DNA from: Chloroflexota bacterium
Lineage (GTDB): Bacteria; Chloroflexota; UBA6077; CF-72
Direction: 5' to 3'
Length of the DNA stretch: 21,332 nt
Assembly (NCBI GenBank): GCA_019247135.1
Contig: JAFAPL010000559.1
Span: forward strand, 1-21,332
Shown: positions 8,874 to 16,385 of the stretch, piece by piece
Numbering within the stretch: position 1 is the stretch's first letter
Layout of the letters: every line of letters starts with the position of its first letter
The notes under the pieces: model-generated
What the model saw: the letters and a program-made list of their open reading frames with translations, nothing else
Database searches by the model: none
Told to the model about the DNA's origin: nothing
Translations under genes and position numbers: made by a program

Positions 8874-9155
8874 ATGAAGGGTGAGCAAGCGAATGCTCGC
8901 AACATTCTGCCCCGTCTTCCGCAGGGCGCCGGCCACAACCTGAAGTCGTACTCCCCCACGCAGCTTCACTTTCTGATGCGGCTATCGCACCTCCAGCGCC
9001 AACGGCGTGATCTCGTCAACGTGGCCGAAGGCAATGACTGGCACATGCGGCTGGTCAACAAAGCCCTCTATTCCACGTACCGCGATTGTGAGGACCTCGG
9101 CGTCGGCGAAGAAGCCAGGCTCCTGATGGCACAGCAAGCCCCAGAGCGTTCCTAA
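8874..9155 (+). CDS. Small hypothetical protein, 93 residues
   Basis: I do not recognise this protein. ATG at 8874 is preceded by AGGAGG with 7-nt spacing, the best ribosome site in the window, so the gene is probably real and well translated. The frame is open far upstream, but nothing there looks coding. The product is hydrophilic with no signal or membrane segment; it is rich in His, Arg, Gln and Leu, with a central likely-helical region (TQLHFLMRLSHLQRQRRDL, about residues 29-47) and a second helix around ALYSTYRDCEDLG. One Cys only. It has its own leader and promoter candidates and lies 98 bp before the mscS-like gene. A small nucleic-acid-binding or regulatory protein is possible but is a guess from composition. 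Confidence 0.7.
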   Translation: MKGEQANARNILPRLPQGAGHNLKSYSPTQLHFLMRLSHLQRQRRDLVNVAEGNDWHMRLVNKALYSTYRDCEDLGVGEEARLLMAQQAPERS

Positions 9156-9238
9156 CACACCGCCACCGGGCACGCCCAACCGACAAAGTCGGACTCCAAC
9201 CTGTTCAGGTCAGGGCTCATAGCCCGTTCAGTGAGCTT

Positions 9239-9244
9239 TAAACT
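9239..9244 (+). promoter_or_regulatory. Candidate -10 box (TAAACT) for the mscS-tsaE-tsaB run
   Basis: TAAACT ends exactly 9 nt before the ATG at 9254, and no Shine-Dalgarno lies between. The -35 region has no recognisable hexamer. Two small hairpins (CCGAC-AAA-GTCGG at 9179-9191 and GGGCT-CAT-AGCCC at 9213-9225) lie just upstream, without U-tracts. Confidence 0.4.
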
Positions 9245-9253
9245 GACGGCGCA

Positions 9254-9841
9254 ATGCTGCCGACAGCCGTCGCGCAACAGCAGATTGACTCGCTGAGCGC
9301 GCTGGTCCTCACCCAGTGGATCAACTGGCTCAACGCCCTGGTGACGGTGGTCGTCGCTGTCATCGTGCGACGCATCGCCCTCAACTGGTCCGGCAGTGCT
9401 ATGCGCCGCGCTCGTGTCGACACGGGTACGCAGATTCTCGTCAAACGCGGTCTCACGATCGCGTTCGTCGTGGTCACGGGTGCGACTGTCCTCGGCATCC
9501 TCGGCGTGAGTCCAGCAGCGCTCGTGACATTGCTCGGCGCCGTCGGTCTGGCGTTTTCACTCGCCATGCAGGACATCCTGAAGAACTTTTTCAGCGGGGT
9601 GTACCTGTTGCTCGAGCGACCCTTCCGGGTGGGCGACAGCATCTCTGTCAAAGATCAGCATGGCATCGTCGAAAACATCGGCGTGCGAACGACCAGGCTG
9701 CGCACCCCTGACAACGTTCTGGTGCTCGTGCCCAACATGGTCGTGTTCGCGGAGGTCGTGGCGAAGCGATCGCACGCCGCGCCGGGCGTGCCCGCCGCGG
9801 CAGGCGCTGATGGCCGTGGCACCGACGCGCCGGTCCGCTGA
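9254..9841 (+). CDS. Short MscS-family mechanosensitive channel lacking the C-terminal cage
   Basis: 195 residues. Membrane helices at about 26-45, 67-84 and 87-115. The third matches the MscS pore helix (GAVGLAFSLAMQDILKNFFSG at about 95-115), followed by the start of the beta domain (ERPFRVGDSISV, then VPNMVVF at 159-165). The family normally continues for about 100 more residues to build the cytoplasmic alpha/beta cage; here a stop follows a 30-residue Ala/Gly-rich tail. No frame downstream restores the cage, and tsaE begins 5 bp later, so it is a true deletion or a naturally short form rather than a simple frameshift. In MscS proteins the pore releases osmolytes under hypo-osmotic shock; whether this short form gates is unknown. 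It is the first gene of the tsaE-tsaB run. Confidence 0.85.
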   Translation: MLPTAVAQQQIDSLSALVLTQWINWLNALVTVVVAVIVRRIALNWSGSAMRRARVDTGTQILVKRGLTIAFVVVTGATVLGILGVSPAALVTLLGAVGLAFSLAMQDILKNFFSGVYLLLERPFRVGDSISVKDQHGIVENIGVRTTRLRTPDNVLVLVPNMVVFAEVVAKRSHAAPGVPAAAGADGRGTDAPVR

Positions 9842-9846
9842 CAGGA

Positions 9847-10302
9847 ATGGGGCCGGTTGTGCTGCGGGTGGCGACGCCCGAGCAGACACGCGAGATCGGC
9901 GCTCGACTCGGTCGTGCCGCGGCGGCCGGCGATCGATTCCTTTTGCAAGGCCCCTTTGGCGCGGGCAAGACCACGTTCGTGCAAGGTCTGGCGGCCGGGC
10001 TTGAAGTCACCACTCCAGTCAGCAGCCCATCGTTCGTGATCGAAACGCGGTACCGCGGGCGACTCACGCTCTACCACATCGACCTGTACCGGCTCGACTC
10101 GATCGAAGATGCGCTCGTCGAGAGCCTCGAAGAGGATCTGTACGCCGACGGCGTCAGCGCCGTCGAATGGGCGGAGCATCTGCCAGCCCGGCTACGCGAG
10201 GACTCGACGTTGATACGGTTCGAGATCGATCACGACAACGAAAGCGCGCGGTCGCTGACGCTGATCACGACCCAGGCGCACTTGCGCGATGCCGTCAAGT
10301 GA
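9847..10302 (+). CDS. tsaE: tRNA threonylcarbamoyladenosine biosynthesis ATPase TsaE
   Basis: P-loop ATPase that binds the TsaB-TsaD complex and resets it between t6A cycles. 151 residues, normal size. Walker A GPFGAGKT at 35-42; the SPSFVIE switch at 60-66; HIDLYRL at 78-83 with the conserved D79; VEWAE at 107-110 with the W that contacts nucleotide. ATG at 9847 has an AGGA directly upstream with short spacing; the preceding mscS-like stop is 5 bp away. The TGA overlaps the tsaB GTG by four bases, so the two are probably made in coupled fashion, which suits proteins of one complex. Confidence 0.96.
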   Translation: MGPVVLRVATPEQTREIGARLGRAAAAGDRFLLQGPFGAGKTTFVQGLAAGLEVTTPVSSPSFVIETRYRGRLTLYHIDLYRLDSIEDALVESLEEDLYADGVSAVEWAEHLPARLREDSTLIRFEIDHDNESARSLTLITTQAHLRDAVK

Positions 10303-10943
10303 GCGCGCTGCTGCTCGCGCTGGATACGTCGACGAGTACGGCGAGCGTGGCCGTGCACGATGGCGAGCGACTGCTGTCCGAGACGACCTGGCTGGCTGGA
10401 CGCGAGCACTCGACCCGCCTGCTGGTGGAAGCCGAGCGCGCGCTGGAGCGCGTTGGACGGGCGCCTCCTGCCCTTACGGGACTCGTCGTGGCACGCGGAC
10501 CTGGCTCGTTCACCGGCGTGCGCGTGGCGCTGAGCGTCGCCAGGGGAATCTCGGCCGCGTTGTCGTTGCCGATATGGGGCGTGTCGTCCCTGGATGTTGT
10601 CGCGCACGCGGTGGTCGGATGCGACCTGCCCGTTCGGGCAGTTCTGGAAGCCGGTCGAGGCCGCTTTGCAACGGCGCTGTACCGCGACGGGCAATGTGTC
10701 GAAGAGCCACAGCTCGCCACACCGGAGCAGTTGACCGAACTGTTGCACGAACGAACGGTGCTCATCGGCGAATTGAGCGCCGACGCGCGCGACATGCTCG
10801 CACGCACCGAGCAGGCCGTCATTGCGTCGCCGTCGGTGTCGTTTCGTCGCGCTGGCGTGCTCGCGGAACTCGGCTGGTGGCAAGCCCAGCGTGGCGATCC
10901 AGGCGACGCGACGCGACTGGAGGCGATCTACATAAGCACCTGA
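10299..10943 (+). CDS. tsaB: tRNA threonylcarbamoyladenosine biosynthesis protein TsaB
   Basis: Non-catalytic ASKHA-fold partner of TsaD. 214 residues from the GTG at 10299 in the GTGA overlap; upstream in-frame codons lie within tsaE and are not family-like. Seen: LLLALDTSTSTASVAV at the N-terminus, HSTRLL near 37-42, and the family hallmark GPGSFTGVR at 67-75, followed by GISAALSLPIWGVSSLD. The C-terminal domain is of usual size. Followed by rimI after 33 bp, the common tsaE-tsaB-rimI gene order. tsaD, often part of that cluster, is instead at 2890-3915 on the other strand. Confidence 0.96.
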   Translation: MSALLLALDTSTSTASVAVHDGERLLSETTWLAGREHSTRLLVEAERALERVGRAPPALTGLVVARGPGSFTGVRVALSVARGISAALSLPIWGVSSLDVVAHAVVGCDLPVRAVLEAGRGRFATALYRDGQCVEEPQLATPEQLTELLHERTVLIGELSADARDMLARTEQAVIASPSVSFRRAGVLAELGWWQAQRGDPGDATRLEAIYIST

Positions 10944-10961
10944 GCGCGGCGGCGCGAGGGG

Positions 10962-10967
10962 TACACT
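10962..10967 (+). promoter_or_regulatory. Candidate -10 box (TACACT) before rimI
   Basis: TACACT ends 9 nt before the GTG start of rimI and is preceded by GG, which could extend it. There is no good -35 and no Shine-Dalgarno. It may be an internal promoter driving rimI-polA-fpg as a leaderless message, next to read-through from tsaB. Confidence 0.4.
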
Positions 10968-10976
10968 CATCAGACT

Positions 10977-11666
10977 GTGAAGGTCGCCACCGCGTTCGTG
11001 GTCGAGCCCATGCGCGTCGAACACATTCCCGCCGTGAGCGCCATCGAACGCCTGTCGTTTCCGCAGCCCTGGCCGCAGAATGCCTATCGGCGCGAGATCC
11101 AGGAAAACCGCATGGCGCACTACATCGTCGTGCGTCGGCTTGGCGATCAGCCCGAAGTCCGCTCAGAGGCGCCGCAGGATTCGTCCAACGACCTGATTGG
11201 ACGTATCAGCCGTTTTCTCAAAGCTCCCGAGCCCCCGCGCTCGCCCGAGCTCGAGGAAGAGCTGCGCAGCATCGTCGGCTACGCGGGCATCTGGGTCATG
11301 ACCGACGAGGCGCACGTGACGACGATCGCGTCGCATCCCGAGGTCCGCGGTAAAGGGGTTGGCGAGCTGCTCCTGTTGGCGCTGATTCATCGCGCGATCG
11401 AGGTCGGCGCACGCTGGATGACGCTCGAAGTCCGCGCCTCGAACTCCGTCGCCCAGAACCTGTATCGCAAGTACACCTTCAAAGAAATGGGCGTTCGGCG
11501 TCGTTACTACAGCGACAACGGCGAGGACGCACTGGTCATGTGGACCGACGCGCTCGATTCCGACACCTTCCAGGCGGCCCTGGAGCGAAATGAGCGCAAG
11601 CTGTCGGAGCACATCGGCTCGGCTGAGGTGCGACTCGGCAGCAGCGTCTGGAGCCTGCATGGCTGA
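10977..11666 (+). CDS. rimI: GNAT N-acetyltransferase, RimI type, with an insertion
   Basis: N-terminal acetyltransferase of the RimI family, classically acting on ribosomal protein S18. 229 residues against about 150 in Escherichia coli. N-terminal part: VEHIPAVSAIERLSFPQPW at 14-32; then an extra segment of about 43 residues (roughly 56-98, charged and Pro-rich) between early beta strands; then VGYAGIWVMTDEAHVTTIASHP, the acetyl-CoA loop RGKGVGE at 124-130, and LEVRASNSVAQNLYRKYTF at 150-168. A C-terminal extension of about 35 residues follows. KYTF stands where most members have xxGF. GTG at 10977 is the first start after tsaB. The last 8 bases overlap polA. Because of the insertion the substrate could differ from S18. 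Confidence 0.88.
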   Translation: MKVATAFVVEPMRVEHIPAVSAIERLSFPQPWPQNAYRREIQENRMAHYIVVRRLGDQPEVRSEAPQDSSNDLIGRISRFLKAPEPPRSPELEEELRSIVGYAGIWVMTDEAHVTTIASHPEVRGKGVGELLLLALIHRAIEVGARWMTLEVRASNSVAQNLYRKYTFKEMGVRRRYYSDNGEDALVMWTDALDSDTFQAALERNERKLSEHIGSAEVRLGSSVWSLHG

Positions 11667-14523
11667 GCGACCAAAGATCATGCTGATCGACGGGCACGCG
11701 CTCGTCTTTCGGGGCTTTTACGCGCTGCAAGAGACTCGGCCGCTCACCAACGCCAGAGGCGAGCTGACCACAGGTGTGTTCGCGTTCACGAGCATGCTGC
11801 TCAAAGCGCTCGAGGATCTCAGACCACAGTACGTCGCGGCGGCGTTCGATATGAGCCGTCCAACCGTTCGCCTGGCGAACTTTCCCGCGTACAAGGGCAC
11901 GCGGACGGCCGCCCCGCCAGGCATGCGCGAGCAGGTGACCTGGAGTCGACGCGTCCTCGAGGCCATGGACATTCCGACGTTCGAGGTAGAGGGCTACGAA
12001 GCCGACGATGTGATCGGCACGCTCTCCCTTAAGGCCGTCGAGCAAGGCCTCCACGTGATCATCCTGAGCGGCGACAACGACCTGTTGCAGCTCGTGGATC
12101 CGCACACGCAGGTCCTGACGTCGCGTCGCGGCATCTCGGACACCATCCTGTACGACGAGGCCAGGGTGATCGAAAAGTACGGCGGCCTCCGACCCGACCA
12201 GATTCCCGAGTTCAAAGCCATTCGCGGGGACAGCACCGACAACATTCCCGCCGTCGCAGGCATCGGCGACAAGGGCGCAGAGAAGCTGCTGGTTGAATTC
12301 GGGTCGGTCCAGAACCTGTACGACAACCTCGACAAGGTGCCCGAGAAGCAGCGTGTGCTGCTGGAGCCGCTGCGCGACCAGGTCCTGCTGGCGCGTCAGC
12401 TCACGATGATCGTGCGCGACCTGCCCATCGAGCTTGACCTGGGTCGCGTCCAGTTGGGCGACCTGCGGCGACCCGAGGTGATCGGCATCTTCCAGGAGCT
12501 CAGCTTCAAGTCCCTCATCGATCGCATTCCCAAGCCGGCGCCTCCACCGGCTTTGCCGAAGAACGGCCGCGCGCAAGCGGGGCTATTCGACGCGCTCGGC
12601 CCATCCGAAGACGGATCAAGAGCCGTGGAAACATTCGGCGACACGGTGACAACGCTCGAACAGCTCGACGGCGTCGTTCAAAAACTGCGCTCGGCTGGCT
12701 CGTTCGCGTTCAACGTCCAGGCGACCGACGTCTTGCCCATGCGGGCGGACATGGTCGGTATTGGCCTCGCGGCCGGCGAGTACGCGGCGTATATCCCCTT
12801 CAGACACACGCAGGGTGGGCAGATCGATCGCGCGGAGGCGCTGCAGCGGCTCAAGCCGCTGTTCGAAGACGCATCGCTGGCCAAGCGGGCGCACAACGCG
12901 AAGTTCCACATCGTCGTGCTCGCACGACACGGCGTCGATGTGCGCGGCCTGCAGTTCGACACGATGATCGCTGCCTATCTGCTGGAAAGCGGCCAACGTG
13001 CGCTCGCGCTGCGCGACCTGGCCTGGGCGAAGGTGCAGGTCGAGATCCCGTCCGTGCAGTCGCTCCTCGGCATCGGCAAGAAGGCGATCACGATGGCCCA
13101 GCTGCCGATCTCGCATTGCAGTGCGTACGCGTGCAAGGAAGCCCTTCTCGTCGAGCGCCTCGTGCCCCTGCTGGAGCGCGAGCTCGAGGAGGCAGGCCAG
13201 ACGCGACTCTTCCGCGACGTGGAGCTACCGCTAGCGCCTGTCCTGGCCGATATGGAGCGTGTCGGCGTCGCGGTCGATCTGCCCTACCTGGCCGAGCTGG
13301 GACGGGAGCTTCAGACACGCATCGGCAATCTGGAAGCCGAGATCTACGGGCACGTCGGCCACGAGTTCAACATCAACTCGACCCAAAAGCTGAGCGAGGT
13401 GTTGTTCGGTGAGCTGCACCTCGAGATGGACAAGCGTCGCCGTCGGATCAAGACGAAGACCGGCCACATCTCGACCGGCAGCGATGTGCTGGAGGAGCTG
13501 CGCGGCGCTCACCCGATCATCGAAGGCATCCTGCAGCATCGTCAACTGCAGAAACTCAAGAGCACGTACGTCGACGCTTTGCAGCTGCTCGTCAACCCGG
13601 ACACGGGACGCGTGCATACGTCCTTCAATCAGACCGTCGCGTCGACTGGCAGGTTGAGCTCGAGCGATCCGAATCTGCAGAACATTCCAATTCGGACCGA
13701 TCTGGGCAAGCGCGTCAGACGCGCGTTCGCGGCGGCGCCTGGGAACATGCTCTTGTCGGCCGACTACAGCCAGATCGAGCTGCGCGTCATGGCGCACATG
13801 GCCAACGACCCGACGCTGATCGAGGCGTTCGCACGCGGCGAGGATCCGCACGCCATCACCGCGGCCGCCGTGCTCAACATTCCGTTCGAGAAGGTCACCG
13901 CCGACGATCGCCGCGTGGCGAAAATGATCAACTTCGGCGTCCTGTACGGCATGAGCGATTACGGTCTCGCCGAACGCACTGGCCTCCCAGGCGAGCAAGC
14001 ATCCGAGTTCATCCGGCGTTACTTCGAGCGTTTCTCCTCCTTCAAAGCCTTTCAAGACGAGGTGATCCAGAAGGCGGAGTGGGACGGGTACGCCGAAACC
14101 CTGCTGGGCCGCAGGCGCTACTTTCCAGAGATTCGGAGCCACCTCTTCGCGGTGCGCCAGGCAGCCATTCGGGCGACCATCAATGCCCCGATCCAGGGCT
14201 CCGCGAGCGACATCGTGAAGATCGCCATGATCCGCGTCGGCGATTTTCTTCGCGGCGAGGCGCCGCGGGTCCGCATGCTCCTCCAGGTGCACGACGAGCT
14301 TGTGCTCGAAGGTCCCGAGGCCGAGCTGCTGGCGATTGCGCCGCGACTCCTGGACATCATGCAGCAGGCGTGGGAGCTGCGCGCTCCGCTCCACGTGGAC
14401 GTGAAGATCGGACCGAACTGGGAGGACATGCACCCGCTCGCGGGCGCGCCGTCGACCAGCGAGGCCGACACGGACGAGTCGCTGGAGATCGAAGAATCTC
14501 TGGCTGACGCGCTACGTGCCTGA
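11659..14523 (+). CDS. polA: DNA polymerase I with inactive 3'-5' exonuclease domain
   Basis: Repair and Okazaki-fragment polymerase, 954 residues. Residues 1-290 are the 5' nuclease (MLIDGHALVFRGFYAL, EGYEADDVIGTL, SGDNDLLQL, GDSTDNIPAVAGIGDKGA). Residues about 325-510 keep the shape of the proofreading domain but not its acids: N352 and Q354 stand for Asp355 and Glu357 of Klenow, H417 for Asp424, and E494 for Asp501. The polymerase domain is intact: motif A LLSADYSQIELR with D702, O-helix RRVAKMINFGVLYG with F759, and motif C LLQVHDELV with H878 and D879. A longer frame starts at 11590 inside rimI, but family residues start at the ATG at 11659. It overlaps rimI by 8 nt and the next gene by 8 nt. 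Only the polymerase and 5' nuclease activities are expected, as in Taq polymerase. Confidence 0.97.
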   Translation: MAERPKIMLIDGHALVFRGFYALQETRPLTNARGELTTGVFAFTSMLLKALEDLRPQYVAAAFDMSRPTVRLANFPAYKGTRTAAPPGMREQVTWSRRVLEAMDIPTFEVEGYEADDVIGTLSLKAVEQGLHVIILSGDNDLLQLVDPHTQVLTSRRGISDTILYDEARVIEKYGGLRPDQIPEFKAIRGDSTDNIPAVAGIGDKGAEKLLVEFGSVQNLYDNLDKVPEKQRVLLEPLRDQVLLARQLTMIVRDLPIELDLGRVQLGDLRRPEVIGIFQELSFKSLIDRIPKPAPPPALPKNGRAQAGLFDALGPSEDGSRAVETFGDTVTTLEQLDGVVQKLRSAGSFAFNVQATDVLPMRADMVGIGLAAGEYAAYIPFRHTQGGQIDRAEALQRLKPLFEDASLAKRAHNAKFHIVVLARHGVDVRGLQFDTMIAAYLLESGQRALALRDLAWAKVQVEIPSVQSLLGIGKKAITMAQLPISHCSAYACKEALLVERLVPLLERELEEAGQTRLFRDVELPLAPVLADMERVGVAVDLPYLAELGRELQTRIGNLEAEIYGHVGHEFNINSTQKLSEVLFGELHLEMDKRRRRIKTKTGHISTGSDVLEELRGAHPIIEGILQHRQLQKLKSTYVDALQLLVNPDTGRVHTSFNQTVASTGRLSSSDPNLQNIPIRTDLGKRVRRAFAAAPGNMLLSADYSQIELRVMAHMANDPTLIEAFARGEDPHAITAAAVLNIPFEKVTADDRRVAKMINFGVLYGMSDYGLAERTGLPGEQASEFIRRYFERFSSFKAFQDEVIQKAEWDGYAETLLGRRRYFPEIRSHLFAVRQAAIRATINAPIQGSASDIVKIAMIRVGDFLRGEAPRVRMLLQVHDELVLEGPEAELLAIAPRLLDIMQQAWELRAPLHVDVKIGPNWEDMHPLAGAPSTSEADTDESLEIEESLADALRA

Positions 14524-15412
14524 GCTCCCAGAAGTCGAGTCGCTCGTCCGCGACCTCACGCCAACGGTCGTTGGGCGCTGCATCGACTCCGTCGAGCTCC
14601 ACAAGGAGAAGCTCTTTCTGGGTCTGGCTGGCCTGACCCTCGATGATCTCCGCGGCCGAACGATTCGTGCGTTGTGGCGGCGTGGAAAGCTCACCGTCTG
14701 GGAGCTGTCCGATGGAGTTGCTCTGGTCGTGCACCTGAAGCTCGCGGGGCAGCTGGTGCACATCAGCGCCGACGGAAGCGAGCTTGCGCATGGCGGGCAC
14801 CCGGTCCCGATGTGGGGCACGCACCTGCCGCACAAGTCCTCGCACATGATCTTCCACCTCGACGATGGCTCGACGCTGTACCTGACCGACATTCGGCAGT
14901 TTGCGCGCGTCTACCTGATGCCCGACGCCGACGTCCCGCTGTTTCTGAAGAAACAACGCCTCGGGCCAGAGCCACTCACTCGCAAGTTTGTTGGCCGCGA
15001 CTTCGCCACAAAGCTAAAGCGCAGGAATGTCGAATTGAAACGCGTGCTGCTCGACCAGTCCGTCGTCGGAGGCATCGGAAACATCTACGCGGACGAGTCG
15101 CTGTGGCGCGCCAGGCTGCATCCGCGTCGGCTGGCGTCATCCCTTTCGGACGCCGAGATCACCCGATTGCATCGTGCAATTCGCGCCGTGCTGGACTACG
15201 CGGTTCGTGAAGGTGCGGCGTTCGTACCGCACGGCAAAGCCATCTCGGATCGGGAGTTTCCGTACTGTCACGGTCGGGCGGGCTCGCCGTGTCCGCGCTG
15301 CGGGACCATCATCGTCAAAGACTGGGTAGGCGGCCGCGGGACGCACTGGTGTCCGAAGTGCCAACGGGAATATCCGGGAGAGCGCTGGCGCAAGTCGATG
15401 GCACATGCCTGA
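14516..15412 (+). CDS. Fpg/Nei-family DNA glycosylase, divergent paralogue
   Basis: Bifunctional base-excision glycosylase/AP lyase family, 298 residues. The GTG start at 14516 overlaps the polA stop by 8 nt and puts the catalytic N-terminal Pro and Glu in place (MPELPEVE). Other family features: K58 in RRGKL, H73-LKLAG, R127-Q-F129, GGIGNIYADESLW with N189, and a zinc finger C259-x2-C262-x16-C279-x2-C282 with R274 in GGRGTHWC. The void-filling Met of classic Fpg is Leu76, and the segment before the finger (FVPHGKAISDREFPYCHGR) differs from the usual NxxVYGR form. It therefore may prefer lesions other than 8-oxoguanine; inference only. It overlaps the next Fpg gene by 8 nt. Confidence 0.9.
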   Translation: MPELPEVESLVRDLTPTVVGRCIDSVELHKEKLFLGLAGLTLDDLRGRTIRALWRRGKLTVWELSDGVALVVHLKLAGQLVHISADGSELAHGGHPVPMWGTHLPHKSSHMIFHLDDGSTLYLTDIRQFARVYLMPDADVPLFLKKQRLGPEPLTRKFVGRDFATKLKRRNVELKRVLLDQSVVGGIGNIYADESLWRARLHPRRLASSLSDAEITRLHRAIRAVLDYAVREGAAFVPHGKAISDREFPYCHGRAGSPCPRCGTIIVKDWVGGRGTHWCPKCQREYPGERWRKSMAHA

Positions 15413-16232
15413 GCTGCCCGAAGTCGAATCGACCGCCAGGTCGCTGCGCCCACGTCTGCTCGGCCGCCGTGTCGCGTGCGTCGGCGGCGTGGATTGGCCT
15501 CGAATGCTGCCAAATACATCCGAAGAGGAGCTTCAGCAGCTCGTGGTCGGCCTGGCCGTCGAAAACGTGGACCGCCGTGGCAAATACCTGTTGATCGGCT
15601 TCGAAGACGACCTGTGGCTGGCGGTCCATCGCAAGATGAGCGGCAATCTCTTGCTCCGCGCTGGCGACGCTGCACCTGAAAAGCACACGCACCTGGAGAT
15701 CGGCCTGGACGACGGGTCACTCCTGAGGTTTGTCGACGCTCGCAAATTCGGGCGTGTGTACTTGTTTCACTCGCGGCTCGAGCTCGACGCCTTCATCGCG
15801 GCGCGTCTGGGGCCTGAACCTTTATCAGAATTCGATCTCCGCGCCCTCGTGGGCAAACGCCGCGGCCGAATCAAGAGCCTGTTGCTGGATCAGGCTTTTC
15901 TCGCGGGCGTGGGCAACCTCTACGCGGATGAAGCGCTGTGGGTCGCAAAGGTTCATCCGCTTCGCAGTGCGGATACGCTCAGCAAGCGCGAGGTGCAGCG
16001 GCTCGGCGAGGCCATCAAACAGGTTCTCACACTCGGCATCGAGCGCCGCGGCACATCGTTTTCAACCTATCGCGATTCGGATGACCTGCCTGGCGATAAT
16101 CAGTCGTTTCTGAACGTCTACGGCCGCGAGTCGCAGCCGTGTCCCCGCTGCGGCAGGCCGATCAAGCGAGTCCTGATCGCACAGCGCAGCGCGCATTTCT
16201 GCTCGTATTGTCAGAAGCTGAAGCACGCCTGA
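15405..16232 (+). CDS. mutM: Formamidopyrimidine-DNA glycosylase (Fpg/MutM)
   Basis: Removes 8-oxoguanine and formamidopyrimidines and cleaves the abasic site. 275 residues, usual length. The catalytic set is complete: P2 and E3 in MPELPEVE, K60 in RRGKYLL, intercalation triad M78, R113 and F115 (HRKMSG, DARKFGRV), GVGNLYADEALW with N171, LNVYGRESQPC, and a zinc finger C246-x2-C249-x16-C266-x2-C269 with R261. Of the two tandem Fpg-type genes this is the more canonical, so I give it the symbol. The ATG at 15405 overlaps the preceding stop by 8 nt. The gene ends the run that begins at mscS and is followed by a cluster of palindromic repeats. Confidence 0.93.
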   Translation: MPELPEVESTARSLRPRLLGRRVACVGGVDWPRMLPNTSEEELQQLVVGLAVENVDRRGKYLLIGFEDDLWLAVHRKMSGNLLLRAGDAAPEKHTHLEIGLDDGSLLRFVDARKFGRVYLFHSRLELDAFIAARLGPEPLSEFDLRALVGKRRGRIKSLLLDQAFLAGVGNLYADEALWVAKVHPLRSADTLSKREVQRLGEAIKQVLTLGIERRGTSFSTYRDSDDLPGDNQSFLNVYGRESQPCPRCGRPIKRVLIAQRSAHFCSYCQKLKHA

Positions 16233-16264
16233 GCGTGCTGGGGGACACCCTGTACCGCTTGCTG

Positions 16265-16303
16265 GCTGCCGCTGCATCTGCCGGAGGGTGAAGGGGGAAC
16301 ACC
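16265..16303 (-). repeat. Palindromic intergenic repeat, copy A (inverted)
   Basis: This 39-bp arm matches the reverse complement of 16386-16426 at about 36 positions with two single-base indels. It begins GCTGCCGCTG and ends GGGAACACC. It also forms a local hairpin with copy B: GAAGGGGG (16290-16297), loop AACA, CCCCCTTC (16302-16309), a perfect 8-bp stem. Confidence 0.75.
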
Positions 16304-16339
16304 CCCTTCAACCCCTCGGTAAGTTGAGCGCCAGCCCGC
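16302..16339 (+). repeat. Palindromic intergenic repeat, copy B (direct)
   Basis: Reads CCCCCTTCA, ACCCCTCGG, then GTTGAGCGCCAGCCCGC. It is a diverged direct copy of 16394-16430 and the inverted partner of copy A. Confidence 0.7.
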
Positions 16340-16385
16340 ATCAGGAGCGGCTGCTGCTCACGCTTCGCAGGGGGTCTAAGCAAGT

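Noticed and set aside
9740..9846. Frameshift explanation for the short MscS
   Set aside because: None of the three plus frames in this stretch resembles the missing cage, and the space before tsaE is too short to hold it.
13231..14433. 400-residue minus-strand open frame opposite polA
   Set aside because: It lies wholly antisense to the conserved polymerase motifs and shows no recognisable domain.
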